This document shows positions 34,989-42,192 of a stretch of DNA of 64,000 bases, in pieces. Where the stretch lies: contig NZ_CP028369.1 in the NCBI RefSeq assembly GCF_003032475.1, positions 8,928,001 to 8,992,000 of the forward strand, given 5' to 3'. The DNA comes from Streptomyces sp. P3. GTDB taxonomy: Bacteria; Actinomycetota; Actinomycetes; Streptomycetales; Streptomycetaceae. Positions within the stretch are counted from its first letter, which is position 1; every line of letters begins with the position of its first letter. Below the pieces are notes generated by a model, which did not search any database, had not been told where the DNA came from, and saw only the letters and a list, made by a program, of their open reading frames with translations. The translations under genes and the position numbers were made by a program.

Positions 34989-35318
34989 TCAGCGCTTCTC
35001 GAGCTCCGCCTTCGCACTCCGCACCGCTTCGAGGACCGCGGTGAGCTTCTGCTCGAGCTCGTCGGCCTCCTCGACCGTCTCGGGCGCGAGGCGGGTCTGC
35101 GACTCCACCTCGGCCGTGGCGCGGACGACCTGGAGGGCTTGGTCCAGCTCGAGCTTCATCGCGTCGAACTCCTCCATCTGGATCACCGAAGTAATGCCGC
35201 AGGTGACGCCACCGCAGCCGACGGTCGGCAGGTCGCATGAGATGACCGAGCAACCTCCACAGTGCGGACCGGCGACGTCCGTCACTGTGATCATCAGGTC
35301 CTTGAATAGGAAACGCAC
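34989..35318 (-). CDS. Candidate RiPP precursor: Cys-rich N-terminal core, helical C-terminal tail
   Basis: A 109-aa protein. GTG 35318 follows AGGAGG by 7 bases (TTG 35324 is closer than a site allows). It starts MRFLFKDLMITVTDVAG. Residues 18-46 carry five Cys (20, 23, 28, 35, 40) and six Ser/Thr (24, 27, 32, 39, 43, 44) in HCGGCSVISC and GCGGVTCGITS. Residues 48-109 are Glu/Lys/Leu-rich helix (DAMKLELDQALQVVRATAEV, ADELEQKLTAVLEAV). First gene of the synthetase operon, 56 bp before the HopA1-like gene. A Cys/Ser/Thr-dense core before a long helical tail is the reverse of leader-core order; the tail could be a follower peptide. It could instead be a metal-binding helper protein. Confidence 0.5.
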   Translation of the reverse strand: MRFLFKDLMITVTDVAGPHCGGCSVISCDLPTVGCGGVTCGITSVIQMEEFDAMKLELDQALQVVRATAEVESQTRLAPETVEEADELEQKLTAVLEAVRSAKAELEKR

Positions 35319-35471
35319 GACCAATCCTCCTCAAGTGAAACCATATTTGACAAGATATACAGAAGCACATGATCGACGCTTTTGCTTACGATGGCCCGCT
35401 AATCACTTCAATGCACTACAGGGCGCATACGCGGGCATTGCACCGGACCACTGCCTGGAGCCTGACTCGCC
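35319..35471. promoter_or_regulatory. Divergent promoter region of the RiPP locus
   Basis: An AT-rich patch (35340-35375) in GC-rich DNA. Rightward, a perfect -35 TTGACA (35347-35352) is followed after 17 bp by a weak -10 TGATCG (35370-35375). Leftward, TATATC at 35355-35360 on the complement can serve as -10 for the precursor gene, leaving a short leader with AGGAGG. The two promoters overlap, so they may be co-regulated. Confidence 0.5.
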
Positions 35472-36392
35472 ATGACACAGCCGGATCCGCCTGCTTCTCG
35501 CGTCGGCGCCGTGCTGCCGCACCCGCTGCTTCGGGACGCGGCCGAAGCACTGGCTAGCGGAATCGCGCGCCCCTCGCTGCCGCGGAGAGACGCCGAAGCC
35601 GACATCGCGGCGGACTACACAGAACGCATCAGACGCGACCTGACCGAAGGCGAGGCTCGCCTGCTCGAGTCGATCTCCGGCCTGCGGGAGAGGGGCCTCG
35701 CGCTCTGCCGGGCCGGCCGGATCCAGGACGGTGGCTCCTTGATGGCGCACACGAGAGGGATGCTGACCCGGGCGAAGATCAGCAGAGAGGCGTTCGTGCT
35801 GGCCGACTCCTTCCTCTGCGCGGCCGAGGGCTTCGTGCACTTCACATCGGGCCGGACCGACGCGGCGGTCTCCTCGATGCTGCTCGCGCTCGACCGATGC
35901 CGGGAGCTTCGTGATTCCTGGAACTATCCTGTCGAGGGCCGCCGCATCCATATCGCCTGTAACATCGAGCGCGTACGAGTCGCAGCGGGCCATACGCAAG
36001 AGAGTTCAGTCGTACTGGCACAGTTGCTGAACCTGATCGACACCTCGGATCGACGTTACTGGCCCTACCCGCACCTCGAGTACGACAGCGAGCCCGACCG
36101 GCTGGACGACGACGTGCGGTGGGAGTTGACGGACCAAGCCCTCGCAGTCCTGACGAGGCTCGACCTCAAGACTCTCGGCCAGGTTGCCGCTTTAGTCGCC
36201 TGGCCGGACGGAGAAGCGACGAGCCCATGGGCCGCCCGCGCCCGCTGCTTCGCCGAGGCACTGCATGCCGATGCGTCAGGAGACCTTGAGGCTTTCCTGA
36301 CGAGCTGTGCCGCGTTCTTCCCCTTCGGACCACAGCGTCTCCCCCGAGCTTTCGGAAGCCTGTCCAAGCGGCTGCTGAAGGTGCTCGGGTGA
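35472..36392 (+). CDS. Helical-repeat protein divergent from the RiPP operon
   Basis: A 306-aa protein, nearly all helical, with segments like short TPR-type hairpins: LRERGLALCRAGRIQDGGSL, LADSFLCAAEGFVHFTSGRT, AAVSSMLLALDRCRELRDSW, ERVRVAAGHTQESSVVLAQL. No DNA-binding domain is evident. No strong ribosome site. It shares a promoter region with the precursor-like gene and its stop overlaps the next start (GTGA). A scaffold, immunity or regulatory role in the RiPP locus is a guess; I do not recognise the family. Confidence 0.65.
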   Translation: MTQPDPPASRVGAVLPHPLLRDAAEALASGIARPSLPRRDAEADIAADYTERIRRDLTEGEARLLESISGLRERGLALCRAGRIQDGGSLMAHTRGMLTRAKISREAFVLADSFLCAAEGFVHFTSGRTDAAVSSMLLALDRCRELRDSWNYPVEGRRIHIACNIERVRVAAGHTQESSVVLAQLLNLIDTSDRRYWPYPHLEYDSEPDRLDDDVRWELTDQALAVLTRLDLKTLGQVAALVAWPDGEATSPWAARARCFAEALHADASGDLEAFLTSCAAFFPFGPQRLPRAFGSLSKRLLKVLG

Positions 36393-36789
36393 CGTTTGTC
36401 CCCGACTCTTGGCCAGACCCGGGCGGTCGAAGCCATGGCTCGGTCGGCTGTGCCTACGGCCCGGTGGGCAATAGCTGCCCCGGCCTGTACCGCACCGGCC
36501 CGGACACCTACATCATTGCCAGTCCGCGCTACGACGATGACGACAATCCGTCGCTCCCCGAAGTGCTCGCTTGGCGAGCATCTGTACCGACCTGTGGGCC
36601 TACTCCATCGCAGACCTTGAGCACTGGAAGTCACAGGGCAGCGATCCCGCCAATCTCGGCTGGAGTGACACCGTCGTGGAAGTTCCGCCCGGGACGTGCC
36701 GGTTTATCAACCACTCCGGGGAACGCGGTTTCGACCGCGATGCTGTAGAGACCGTGACCTTCGCTCACGTCGAGCGCATCGCCTGCTGA
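36389..36789 (+). pseudogene. Hypothetical protein coupled to the helical-repeat gene, frameshifted
   Basis: GTG 36389 overlaps the previous stop. The frame reads VGNSCPGLYRTGPDTYIIAS and DNPSLPEVLAWRA, then shifts near 36565 to SICTDLWAYSIADLEHWKSQ, LGWSDTVVEVPPGTCRFINH, RDAVETVTFAHVERIAC. Joined, it is a 133-residue protein of unknown family. Alternatively, the second part begins at TTG 36571 as its own gene. A sequencing error of one base is also possible. Confidence 0.45.
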
Positions 36790-37052
36790 CCGGACGCACC
36801 CAGTGACGTTTGATCCGCAGCCGTCAACCCGTACGCCAGGCCCTATGATTTCGGGTGCTCGCGCGCGGGTTCCGGTGTCCGGGCGTCCAGGATTCCTGGA
36901 ACCTGCGCGCCTTCAGAAGCGGCACTAGCAAGTACAGAGTCATGTGCACCGCTTGAGGTCTGTTGCGAAAGTGCCTTCCACTCGACGAGCCAGAGGCTCG
37001 ATCCAGCGCAAAGTGCCTGATCAGTCGGAGTGCGATTGGTATCGTCCTTCGT

Positions 37053-37607
37053 ATGGCTGACCTGATCGCTCCCACGGTACGGCTGCATTCCTCGTGGCTG
37101 GCGGCGCGTGACGAGTGGCAGCCTGGTGCTCACCAGGACGGGGCCGGCCTGCGGCTGGTTGTTGATGAGGACCTCAACAGTCCGGAAGGTTTCGCCTCAT
37201 GGGTCGAGCGACTGCGCCAGCAGTCAGACCGGTCTATGCCTGTCGGGCCAGGGCGCGTTCACGCCACCCACTGGTGGATCGTCGACGGTGAGACCTACCT
37301 CGGAGCTATCGACCTTCGTCACTATCTGAACGCCTTTCTGCTGGAAGCCGGCGGACACATCGGCTACAGCATTCGGCCTTCTGCCAGAAGACGCGGACTG
37401 GCCACGTGGGCGCTGGGAGCGGTGCTGCTCAAGGCGCCCGCCCTCGGTCTGGGCCGGGTCCTTCTCACTTGTGACGATGGCAACGTCGGTTCGGCGCGCA
37501 CCATCGAGAGCAATGGCGGCGTTCTGGAGGATGTGCGCAGCACCGAAATCGGGGTGAAGCGCCGCTACTGGATTGCCCTCGATGACGCTGGTGGCAGCCA
37601 TTCATAG
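37053..37607 (+). CDS. GNAT-family N-acetyltransferase
   Basis: A 184-aa protein from ATG 37053; the upstream in-frame 30 codons lack a ribosome site and the transcript may be leaderless. It reads VRLHSSWLAARDEWQ, then HATHWWIVDGETYLGAIDLR, GGHIGYSIRPSARRRGLATW (acetyl-CoA motif A, RRRGLA), GRVLLTCDDGNVGSARTIES and NGGVLED. Typical of RimI/Rim-like GNAT enzymes that acetylate small molecules or protein N termini; the substrate is unknown. Not obviously linked to the RiPP locus. Confidence 0.85.
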   Translation: MADLIAPTVRLHSSWLAARDEWQPGAHQDGAGLRLVVDEDLNSPEGFASWVERLRQQSDRSMPVGPGRVHATHWWIVDGETYLGAIDLRHYLNAFLLEAGGHIGYSIRPSARRRGLATWALGAVLLKAPALGLGRVLLTCDDGNVGSARTIESNGGVLEDVRSTEIGVKRRYWIALDDAGGSHS

Positions 37608-37639
37608 GTGGCGGCGAGGATGGTCGCCTCGTCGCGGAC

Positions 37640-37737
37640 GGCGGGTCGCCGTCGTATCCCTATGCCTCTTGAGGCGGTTGTTGCCGTGCTCGAGCGCGTG
37701 GCGCTCGCGGTAGTCGATCTTATCGAGCTTCGGGGGG
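37640..37737 (-). pseudogene. IS5-type transposase scrap
   Basis: The minus strand reads PKLDKIDYRERHALEHGNNR, LKRHRDTTATR, matching the C-terminal DDE Glu region of IS5-type transposases (YRERHAVECGINRLKRHR). The conserved ECG is changed to EHG. Confidence 0.65.
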
Positions 37738-37771
37738 GCCTCCAGGTGTAACCTTCGGCCGCCGTATCCCG

Positions 37772-38467
37772 TCACTCGCGGCGACTGGTGCGGTCGGCGG
37801 TGAGGCGGGCCTCGAAGCCGTCGAGGAGGGACTGGAGGCCGAACTCGAAGGTGTTGTCGGGCGCCGCGGCGTACTCCGAGGCGGCGCTGGCGTCCAGGCG
37901 TTTGCGCAGCCGCGGGAATTGCATGGCGATCTCGGTGGCGCTCGAGAGGGCCTCGGCCAGCGCCTGCTCGGCGCTCGCGCCGTTCATGCTCAGCCGGCGG
38001 TTCAGGGAGACCTGCGCGGCGGGTCCGAGGGCGCTGCCGAGCACGTAGACGAGCATGGTGCCGGCCGCTCGGTCCGCGTCGGCAGGGGCGAAGCCCGCCT
38101 TCTCGTAGATGGCGAGGCTGAGGTCGTTGTGGCGGGACCGGCCGGGTCCGTACAGGAGATGGCTGCCGAACGCCTGGCCGAGCCAGGGGTGCCGGGTGAG
38201 CATCGCATGCATGCCGGTGGCCTGGGCGGTGGCGGCCGCACGCCAGTCCATGGCATCGAGATCGGGCAGCGCGACCTCGTCCCAGATCGCGTCGCCGGCG
38301 AGCCGGACCAGGTCGTCCTTGGTCTTGATGTGCCAGTAGACGGCCGTGGCGGCCGAGCCGAGCCGTTTGGCCAGGCTGCGCATGTTGAGGCCGTCCAGGC
38401 CCTCGTCGTCCAGGAGCTCGATGGCCGCGCGGATGATCCGGTCTGCGGTCAGTGTGTCTCGCGGCAT
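37772..38467 (-). CDS. TetR-family regulator
   Basis: A 231-aa repressor; ATG 38467 has AAGGTGG 5 bases upstream. The helix-turn-helix reads RIIRAAIELLDDEGLDGLNM, RSLAKRLGSAATAVYWHIKT, KDDLVRLAGDAI, with a TetR_C-like ligand domain after it. Divergent from the serine hydrolase gene; three copies of a half-site TGAAC(T/A)(T/A)AGT surround the promoter between them, so it probably represses both and is released by a small molecule. Confidence 0.95.
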   Translation of the reverse strand: MPRDTLTADRIIRAAIELLDDEGLDGLNMRSLAKRLGSAATAVYWHIKTKDDLVRLAGDAIWDEVALPDLDAMDWRAAATAQATGMHAMLTRHPWLGQAFGSHLLYGPGRSRHNDLSLAIYEKAGFAPADADRAAGTMLVYVLGSALGPAAQVSLNRRLSMNGASAEQALAEALSSATEIAMQFPRLRKRLDASAASEYAAAPDNTFEFGLQSLLDGFEARLTADRTSRRE

Positions 38468-38482
38468 GGCCGCCACCTTACC

Positions 38483-38553
38483 TGAACTTAGTGCGAGAAG
38501 ACGCTTGCACTTTGTTCAGGAGTGCCTCTACGCTCCTCCTCGTACTTAGTTCA
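38483..38553. promoter_or_regulatory. TetR operators and serine hydrolase promoter
   Basis: TGAACTTAGTGC (38483-38494) and GCACTTTGTTCA (38507-38518) form an inverted pair; ACTTAGTTCA (38544-38553) repeats one arm. TTGCAC (38505-38510) and TACGCT (38529-38534), 18 bp apart, are the likely -35 and -10 for the rightward gene, so a bound repressor would cover the -35. Confidence 0.65.
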
Positions 38554-38572
38554 AGTTCTTGAAGGGGGAGCA

Positions 38573-39949
38573 ATGTCGCAGGAGAAGCTGTCGGATATCG
38601 TCGCCGCGCAGGCCCAGGAGTTCGGCGTTCCCGGTGTGGCCGTCGGGGTGCTGCTGGACGGCCAGGAGATCTACGCGTCGCATGGTGTGACCAGCCTCAA
38701 CAACCCGCTGCCGGTCGACGAGAAGACGTTGTTCTCCCTGGGGTCGGTGTCCAAGACCCTCACCGCGACCGCGCTGATGCGCCTGGTCGCCGAGGGAAAG
38801 GTGGACCTGGACGCGCCGGTGCGGCGCTACGTGCCCGAGCTGGAGCTCGCCGACGAGCAGACCGCGGCACAGATCACCGTCCTGAACCTGCTCAACCACA
38901 CCGCAGGCCTGGACTGGAACCTGATCGACGACGGCGAAGGCGACCGCTCCCTGGCCGGGCTTGTGGCGAAGCTGCCGCAGTTGCCGCTGATCGCACCGCC
39001 CGGTGCCCGCGCCTCGTACAGTCAGGCCGGATACAACCTGGCCGGGCGGATCATCGAGAAGGTCACCGGCCTGCCCTTCGAGCAGGCCATGGCCCGGCTC
39101 GTCCTGGAGCCGGTGGGCCTTGCGGACACCGTCTACGGCCTGTCCGAGGTGATGGTCCGCAAGTTCGCCGTAGGCTACAACCGCGGCGACGACGGCGAAA
39201 TGCGCCCCGCCCGGCCCTGGGCCGGATTCAAGGAGGGCGCGCGCGGCGACAACCCCGGCGGCGGCCTCGCCTCCTCGGTGAGCGATCTGCTGCGCTGGGC
39301 ACGGTTCCAACTCGGCGACGGCGAGGGCGTGCTGCCCGCCGCCGCGCTGCACCGCATGCGGGAGCAGACGGTCGAGCTGCGTGCCAGCACGCTCGGCGAC
39401 GGCTTCGGCATCTGCTGGTTCCTGCACGACCTGGACGGCCTCCACGCAATCGGGCACGGCGGCTCGGGCAACGGCCAGTTCGCCGAGCTGCTCATCGTGC
39501 CCGAGCGCAACTTCGCCGTGGTCTCCCTGGCTAACGCCGGTCCGGACGGCTACCCCTTCAACCAGTCCGCCGTGCGATGGGTGCTCGAGCACTACCTCGG
39601 CGTCGTCGAGAAGACGCCGGAGCCACTCCCGTACGACGAGGGACGGGCCCAACAGGTCGTCGGCCGCTACGAGATCGACGCCATCACTCTCGACATCGCT
39701 GCCGACGGCACCCGCCTCACCCTGGCGGTCGGAATCAAGCCGGAGATCCGCGATGCATCGGACGAGGAGATGCCCCCGGACCACCCGGCCGCGGCCATCG
39801 GCTTCCTTCCCGGCGACGGCGACGAGTACATCGTCACTGAAGGCGGCCTCAAGGGGCAGCGCGGCTACTTCTCCCGCGACGCCGACGGTGCGGTCGTAGG
39901 CGTCGATCTCGCCGGCCGGCTCTTCAACCGGGCCATGGAAGCATCCTGA
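38573..39949 (+). CDS. Serine hydrolase, class C beta-lactamase-related
   Basis: A 458-aa protein; AGGGGGAG sits 2 to 9 bases before ATG 38573. The nucleophile motif is FSLGSVSKTLTA (Ser58, Lys61). A Tyr motif appears as ARASYSQAGYNLAG and a third motif as HAIGHGGSGN. No signal peptide, so it is probably cytosolic, unlike true beta-lactamases. The C-terminal 110 residues form the extra beta-domain seen in esterase/peptidase members (VVGRYEIDAITLDIAADGTR). It is an esterase or D-aminopeptidase-type enzyme controlled by the divergent TetR. Confidence 0.9.
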   Translation: MSQEKLSDIVAAQAQEFGVPGVAVGVLLDGQEIYASHGVTSLNNPLPVDEKTLFSLGSVSKTLTATALMRLVAEGKVDLDAPVRRYVPELELADEQTAAQITVLNLLNHTAGLDWNLIDDGEGDRSLAGLVAKLPQLPLIAPPGARASYSQAGYNLAGRIIEKVTGLPFEQAMARLVLEPVGLADTVYGLSEVMVRKFAVGYNRGDDGEMRPARPWAGFKEGARGDNPGGGLASSVSDLLRWARFQLGDGEGVLPAAALHRMREQTVELRASTLGDGFGICWFLHDLDGLHAIGHGGSGNGQFAELLIVPERNFAVVSLANAGPDGYPFNQSAVRWVLEHYLGVVEKTPEPLPYDEGRAQQVVGRYEIDAITLDIAADGTRLTLAVGIKPEIRDASDEEMPPDHPAAAIGFLPGDGDEYIVTEGGLKGQRGYFSRDADGAVVGVDLAGRLFNRAMEAS

Positions 39950-40355
39950 GCCGGCGGAGGCAGGGGTGGTCCCGAGCGGCCGCTCCTCCGGCACCGCGAA
40001 CCGACGACAGCAGGCTCACTGACACGACTCGTCACCGCATCAACTTTGGCGCATCCTCATCCCTACGAGGTTGGGAAGCGGGACGGGTCTCGCCACGGCC
40101 GCGGGGCCGTGCTCCGGCCCGCAGTGGGTGGTGAAGGCCATGCCGGAAGAGATCGAGACCGCAGACAAGGTCGGCAGCGTCAGCCCGGCCCGCTACGCGG
40201 AGATCGCGGCCGGTGCGGCGCGGCATGGGCACAGCCCGCCGGGGGCCCGGACGTGCAGGGGGTCCGGGCACACGACGCACCGGCTCCCTGTGATTGTCCC
40301 TGTCGTTTCCCCTGCGTGCCCCCTGCGGTTCTGTCCGGGTATTGATCAAATACAT
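39950..40355. other. No supported gene
   Basis: A plus-strand stretch near 40140-40230 (MPEEIETADKVGSVSPARYA) looks briefly protein-like but has no start, end or known domain. Confidence 0.35.
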
Positions 40356-40428
40356 GGAGAGTGCTGCTGACCTGCAACGATGGGACTTGTCGAGGGTCCT
40401 GTCAGCTGCAAGGAAAGAAGCACTCTCC
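40356..40428. mobile_element. 73-bp MITE-like element
   Basis: Bounded by perfect 10-bp inverted repeats GGAGAGTGCT and AGCACTCTCC. Inside, GCTGACCTGCAA near the left end is echoed as GTCAGCTGCAA near the right end. It directly abuts the cut 5' end of the IS1380-type fragment. No clear target duplication. It may be a deleted IS reduced to its ends. Confidence 0.5.
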
Positions 40429-40429
40429 A

Positions 40430-41248
40430 GGTCAGGCGGCTCTCCTCCGCCCAGGCAACGCGGGATCGAACACGGCAGCTGACCACATCACCGCCGCCCG
40501 ACTGGCCTTGGACCAGCTGCTGAAGAAGTACCGGCGCCGGCGCCGGACCCTGGTCCGCACCGATTCCGCGGGCGGCACCCACGAATTCGTCGGCTGGCTG
40601 GCCCGGCGGGGACGGTGGCTGTCCTACTCGGTCGGCATGGTGATCACCGAGGCGATCCACCAGCATGTGTTGAAGGTTCCGGCATCGGCCCGGACGGCGG
40701 CCGTCGAGATTGGCAGCGAGATCCGCGACGGCGCCTGGGTCGCCGAACTCGCCGGCGACTGCCTCAAGGCCTGGCCCAAGGGGATGCGGCTGATCGTGCG
40801 GAAGGAACGGCCGCACCCCGGCGCCCAGTTGCGCTTCACCGACGCCGACGGCATGCGGCTGACCTGCTTCGCCACCAACACCAAGAACGCTCCGATCGCC
40901 GAGCTGGAGCTGCGCCACCGCCAGCGGGCCCGCGCCGAGGACCGCATCCGCGCCGCCCGCGCCACCGGACTGCGCAACCTCCCCCTCCACGACGCCGCGC
41001 AGAACCAGATCTGGCTGGAGATCGTCCAGATCGCGCTGGACATCCTGGCCTGGATGACCCTGCTCGCCCTCACTGGCCAGGCCCGCCGATGAGAGCACCG
41101 CCGCCTGCGACTGCGGCTGTTCTCCGCGGTCGCCCAGCTCGTCACCACCGGACGCCACCGCATCCCCCGCCTCGCCGGACACCGGCCCTGGACCGGCGTG
41201 ATCACCGATGCCCTGCAACGGCTCACGGCCCTGCCGAACCCCGGCTGA
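40430..41248 (+). pseudogene. IS1380-family transposase, 5'-truncated and frameshifted
   Basis: QAALLRPGNAGSNTAADHIT, then RRTLVRTDSAGGTHEFVGWL, LSYSVGMVITEAIHQHVLKV, KGMRLIVRKERPHPGAQLRF and RNLPLHDAAQNQIWLEIVQI follow IS1380 transposases closely. A stop at 41090-41092 is followed in another frame by RLRLRLFSAVAQLVTTGRRH and ALQRLTALPNPG to 41248. The N-terminal third is missing. Confidence 0.85.
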
Positions 41249-41472
41249 CCAGCAGCTTCCCGCCCCTACGAGCCAGCACTGCCCAACCGGAGCCGTGGAA
41301 CCCGGCGCCCACCCGACGCGACAGACGGGCCACCAACCTGCCCACCCGCAGAAATCTTCACCCCGAACGAGCCGAAAGCATCCGTCACCAAACTCACGAC
41401 CCCTCATGCAAGATCGAGGCTAGGAGGATGTCTCACGTGGTGATGGTGCGAGCTGCGGCATGATGTCATTAC

Positions 41473-41640
41473 ATGGGTGCCGATCTGTCGCAGCGGCTGG
41501 TTCCTGACGGTCTGTGGGAACTGGTCGCCCGTGTACGTACTAACCGGCGGGTGTGCCTGGCGGTATCTGCCGGAGACGTTCGGGGTGTCGGCCGCGACGG
41601 CACACCGGCCGTTCACCGTGTGGATGAGCGCCTTCGAAGC
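41473..41640 (+). pseudogene. IS5-type transposase, N-terminal scrap with internal deletion
   Basis: MGADLSQRLVPDGLWELVAR in one frame and YVLTGGCAWRYLPETFGVSA, ATAHRPFTVW in another correspond to the N terminus of an IS5-type transposase, with the stretch between them deleted. Confidence 0.75.
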
Positions 41641-41940
41641 GGTAACCAAGATGCCCTACGGCTTCTCCGCGGCCCGGACACGGTGCGTGGAACTCACAGG
41701 ACAGCTCCTTGCCGGGCTCCTCTCCACAGACGCTGGTGTGGCCGTGGGTGAGGATCCCGGATCGGCCACCGACACGAAGCCAGCGTCTCGACGTCTCGAC
41801 ACGGCCCGCACACTCCACGAGCGGGAAACCCGAGCTGACGACCCGGGCCACGCTCCTTGAAACTCCCCACTTCGTTGAACACCAGAGCGAGTGATGCCAG
41901 CAGCATCCCTGGCCGTTTTCACCTGATTCATCCGAGGATG
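41641..41940. other. No supported gene
   Basis: Remnant sequence between an IS5 scrap and the left end of the TnpB element. No domain recognised. Confidence 0.4.
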
Positions 41941-41960
41941 CCCTGGCCTTCAGGCCGGGG
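41941..41960. repeat. Left-end hairpin of the TnpB element
   Basis: CCCTGGCCT and AGGCCGGGG pair over 9 bp (one G-T pair) around a TC loop, preceded by GAGGATG. The same arrangement in the opposite sense is found at the right end (43419-43440), as expected for subterminal hairpins of IS200/IS605-type elements. Confidence 0.55.
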
Positions 41961-41993
41961 GGAATCGGACTCCTGCGGAGCAGGGCAGGGAAA

Positions 41994-42020
41994 GCCGAAT
42001 CGCCGTCAGGGCGATTCGGC
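41994..42020 (-). terminator. Terminator of the ribbon-helix-helix gene
   Basis: GCCGAATCGCC and GGCGATTCGGC form a perfect 11-bp stem with a 5-base loop, overlapping the last codons of the leftward gene. Confidence 0.7.
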
Positions 42021-42164
42021 GTCTGCCGCAGCGGTGTCGACCTCGGCCTCCAGGCGGTAGACAATCTCGGAGTTGAGGGACCTGCGGGCGGACCTGGCCT
42101 GAGCGGTGAGCCACTGATGGAGGTCTGCGGGAAGCCTGAGAGTGATCTTTGTTTCTTCATTCAT
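42006..42164 (-). CDS. Arc-type ribbon-helix-helix protein in a TnpB element
   Basis: A 52-aa protein; ATG 42164 is the start (the longer frame to 42239 runs through the divergent tnpB start). MNEETKITLRLPADLHQWLT gives the DNA-contacting strand and helix A; AQARSARRSLNSEIVYRLEA gives helix B, with the RSLNSEIV turn typical of Arc/MetJ folds. It is divergent from tnpB with 28 bp between the start codons and lies between the two end hairpins, so it travels with the element. It probably represses both genes from the shared gap. Confidence 0.85.
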   Translation of the reverse strand: MNEETKITLRLPADLHQWLTAQARSARRSLNSEIVYRLEAEVDTAAADAESP

Positions 42165-42192
42165 GCCCCTATCGTAGTAGTAGAGTGGTGGC
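42165..42192. promoter_or_regulatory. 28-bp divergent control region of the RHH and tnpB genes
   Basis: Holds GTAGTAGTAG and two possible -10 hexamers: TACGAT for the leftward gene and TAGAGT for tnpB, each about 7-10 bases from its ATG. Both transcripts would start at or near the start codon (leaderless). Room for only one regulator at a time. Confidence 0.45.
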
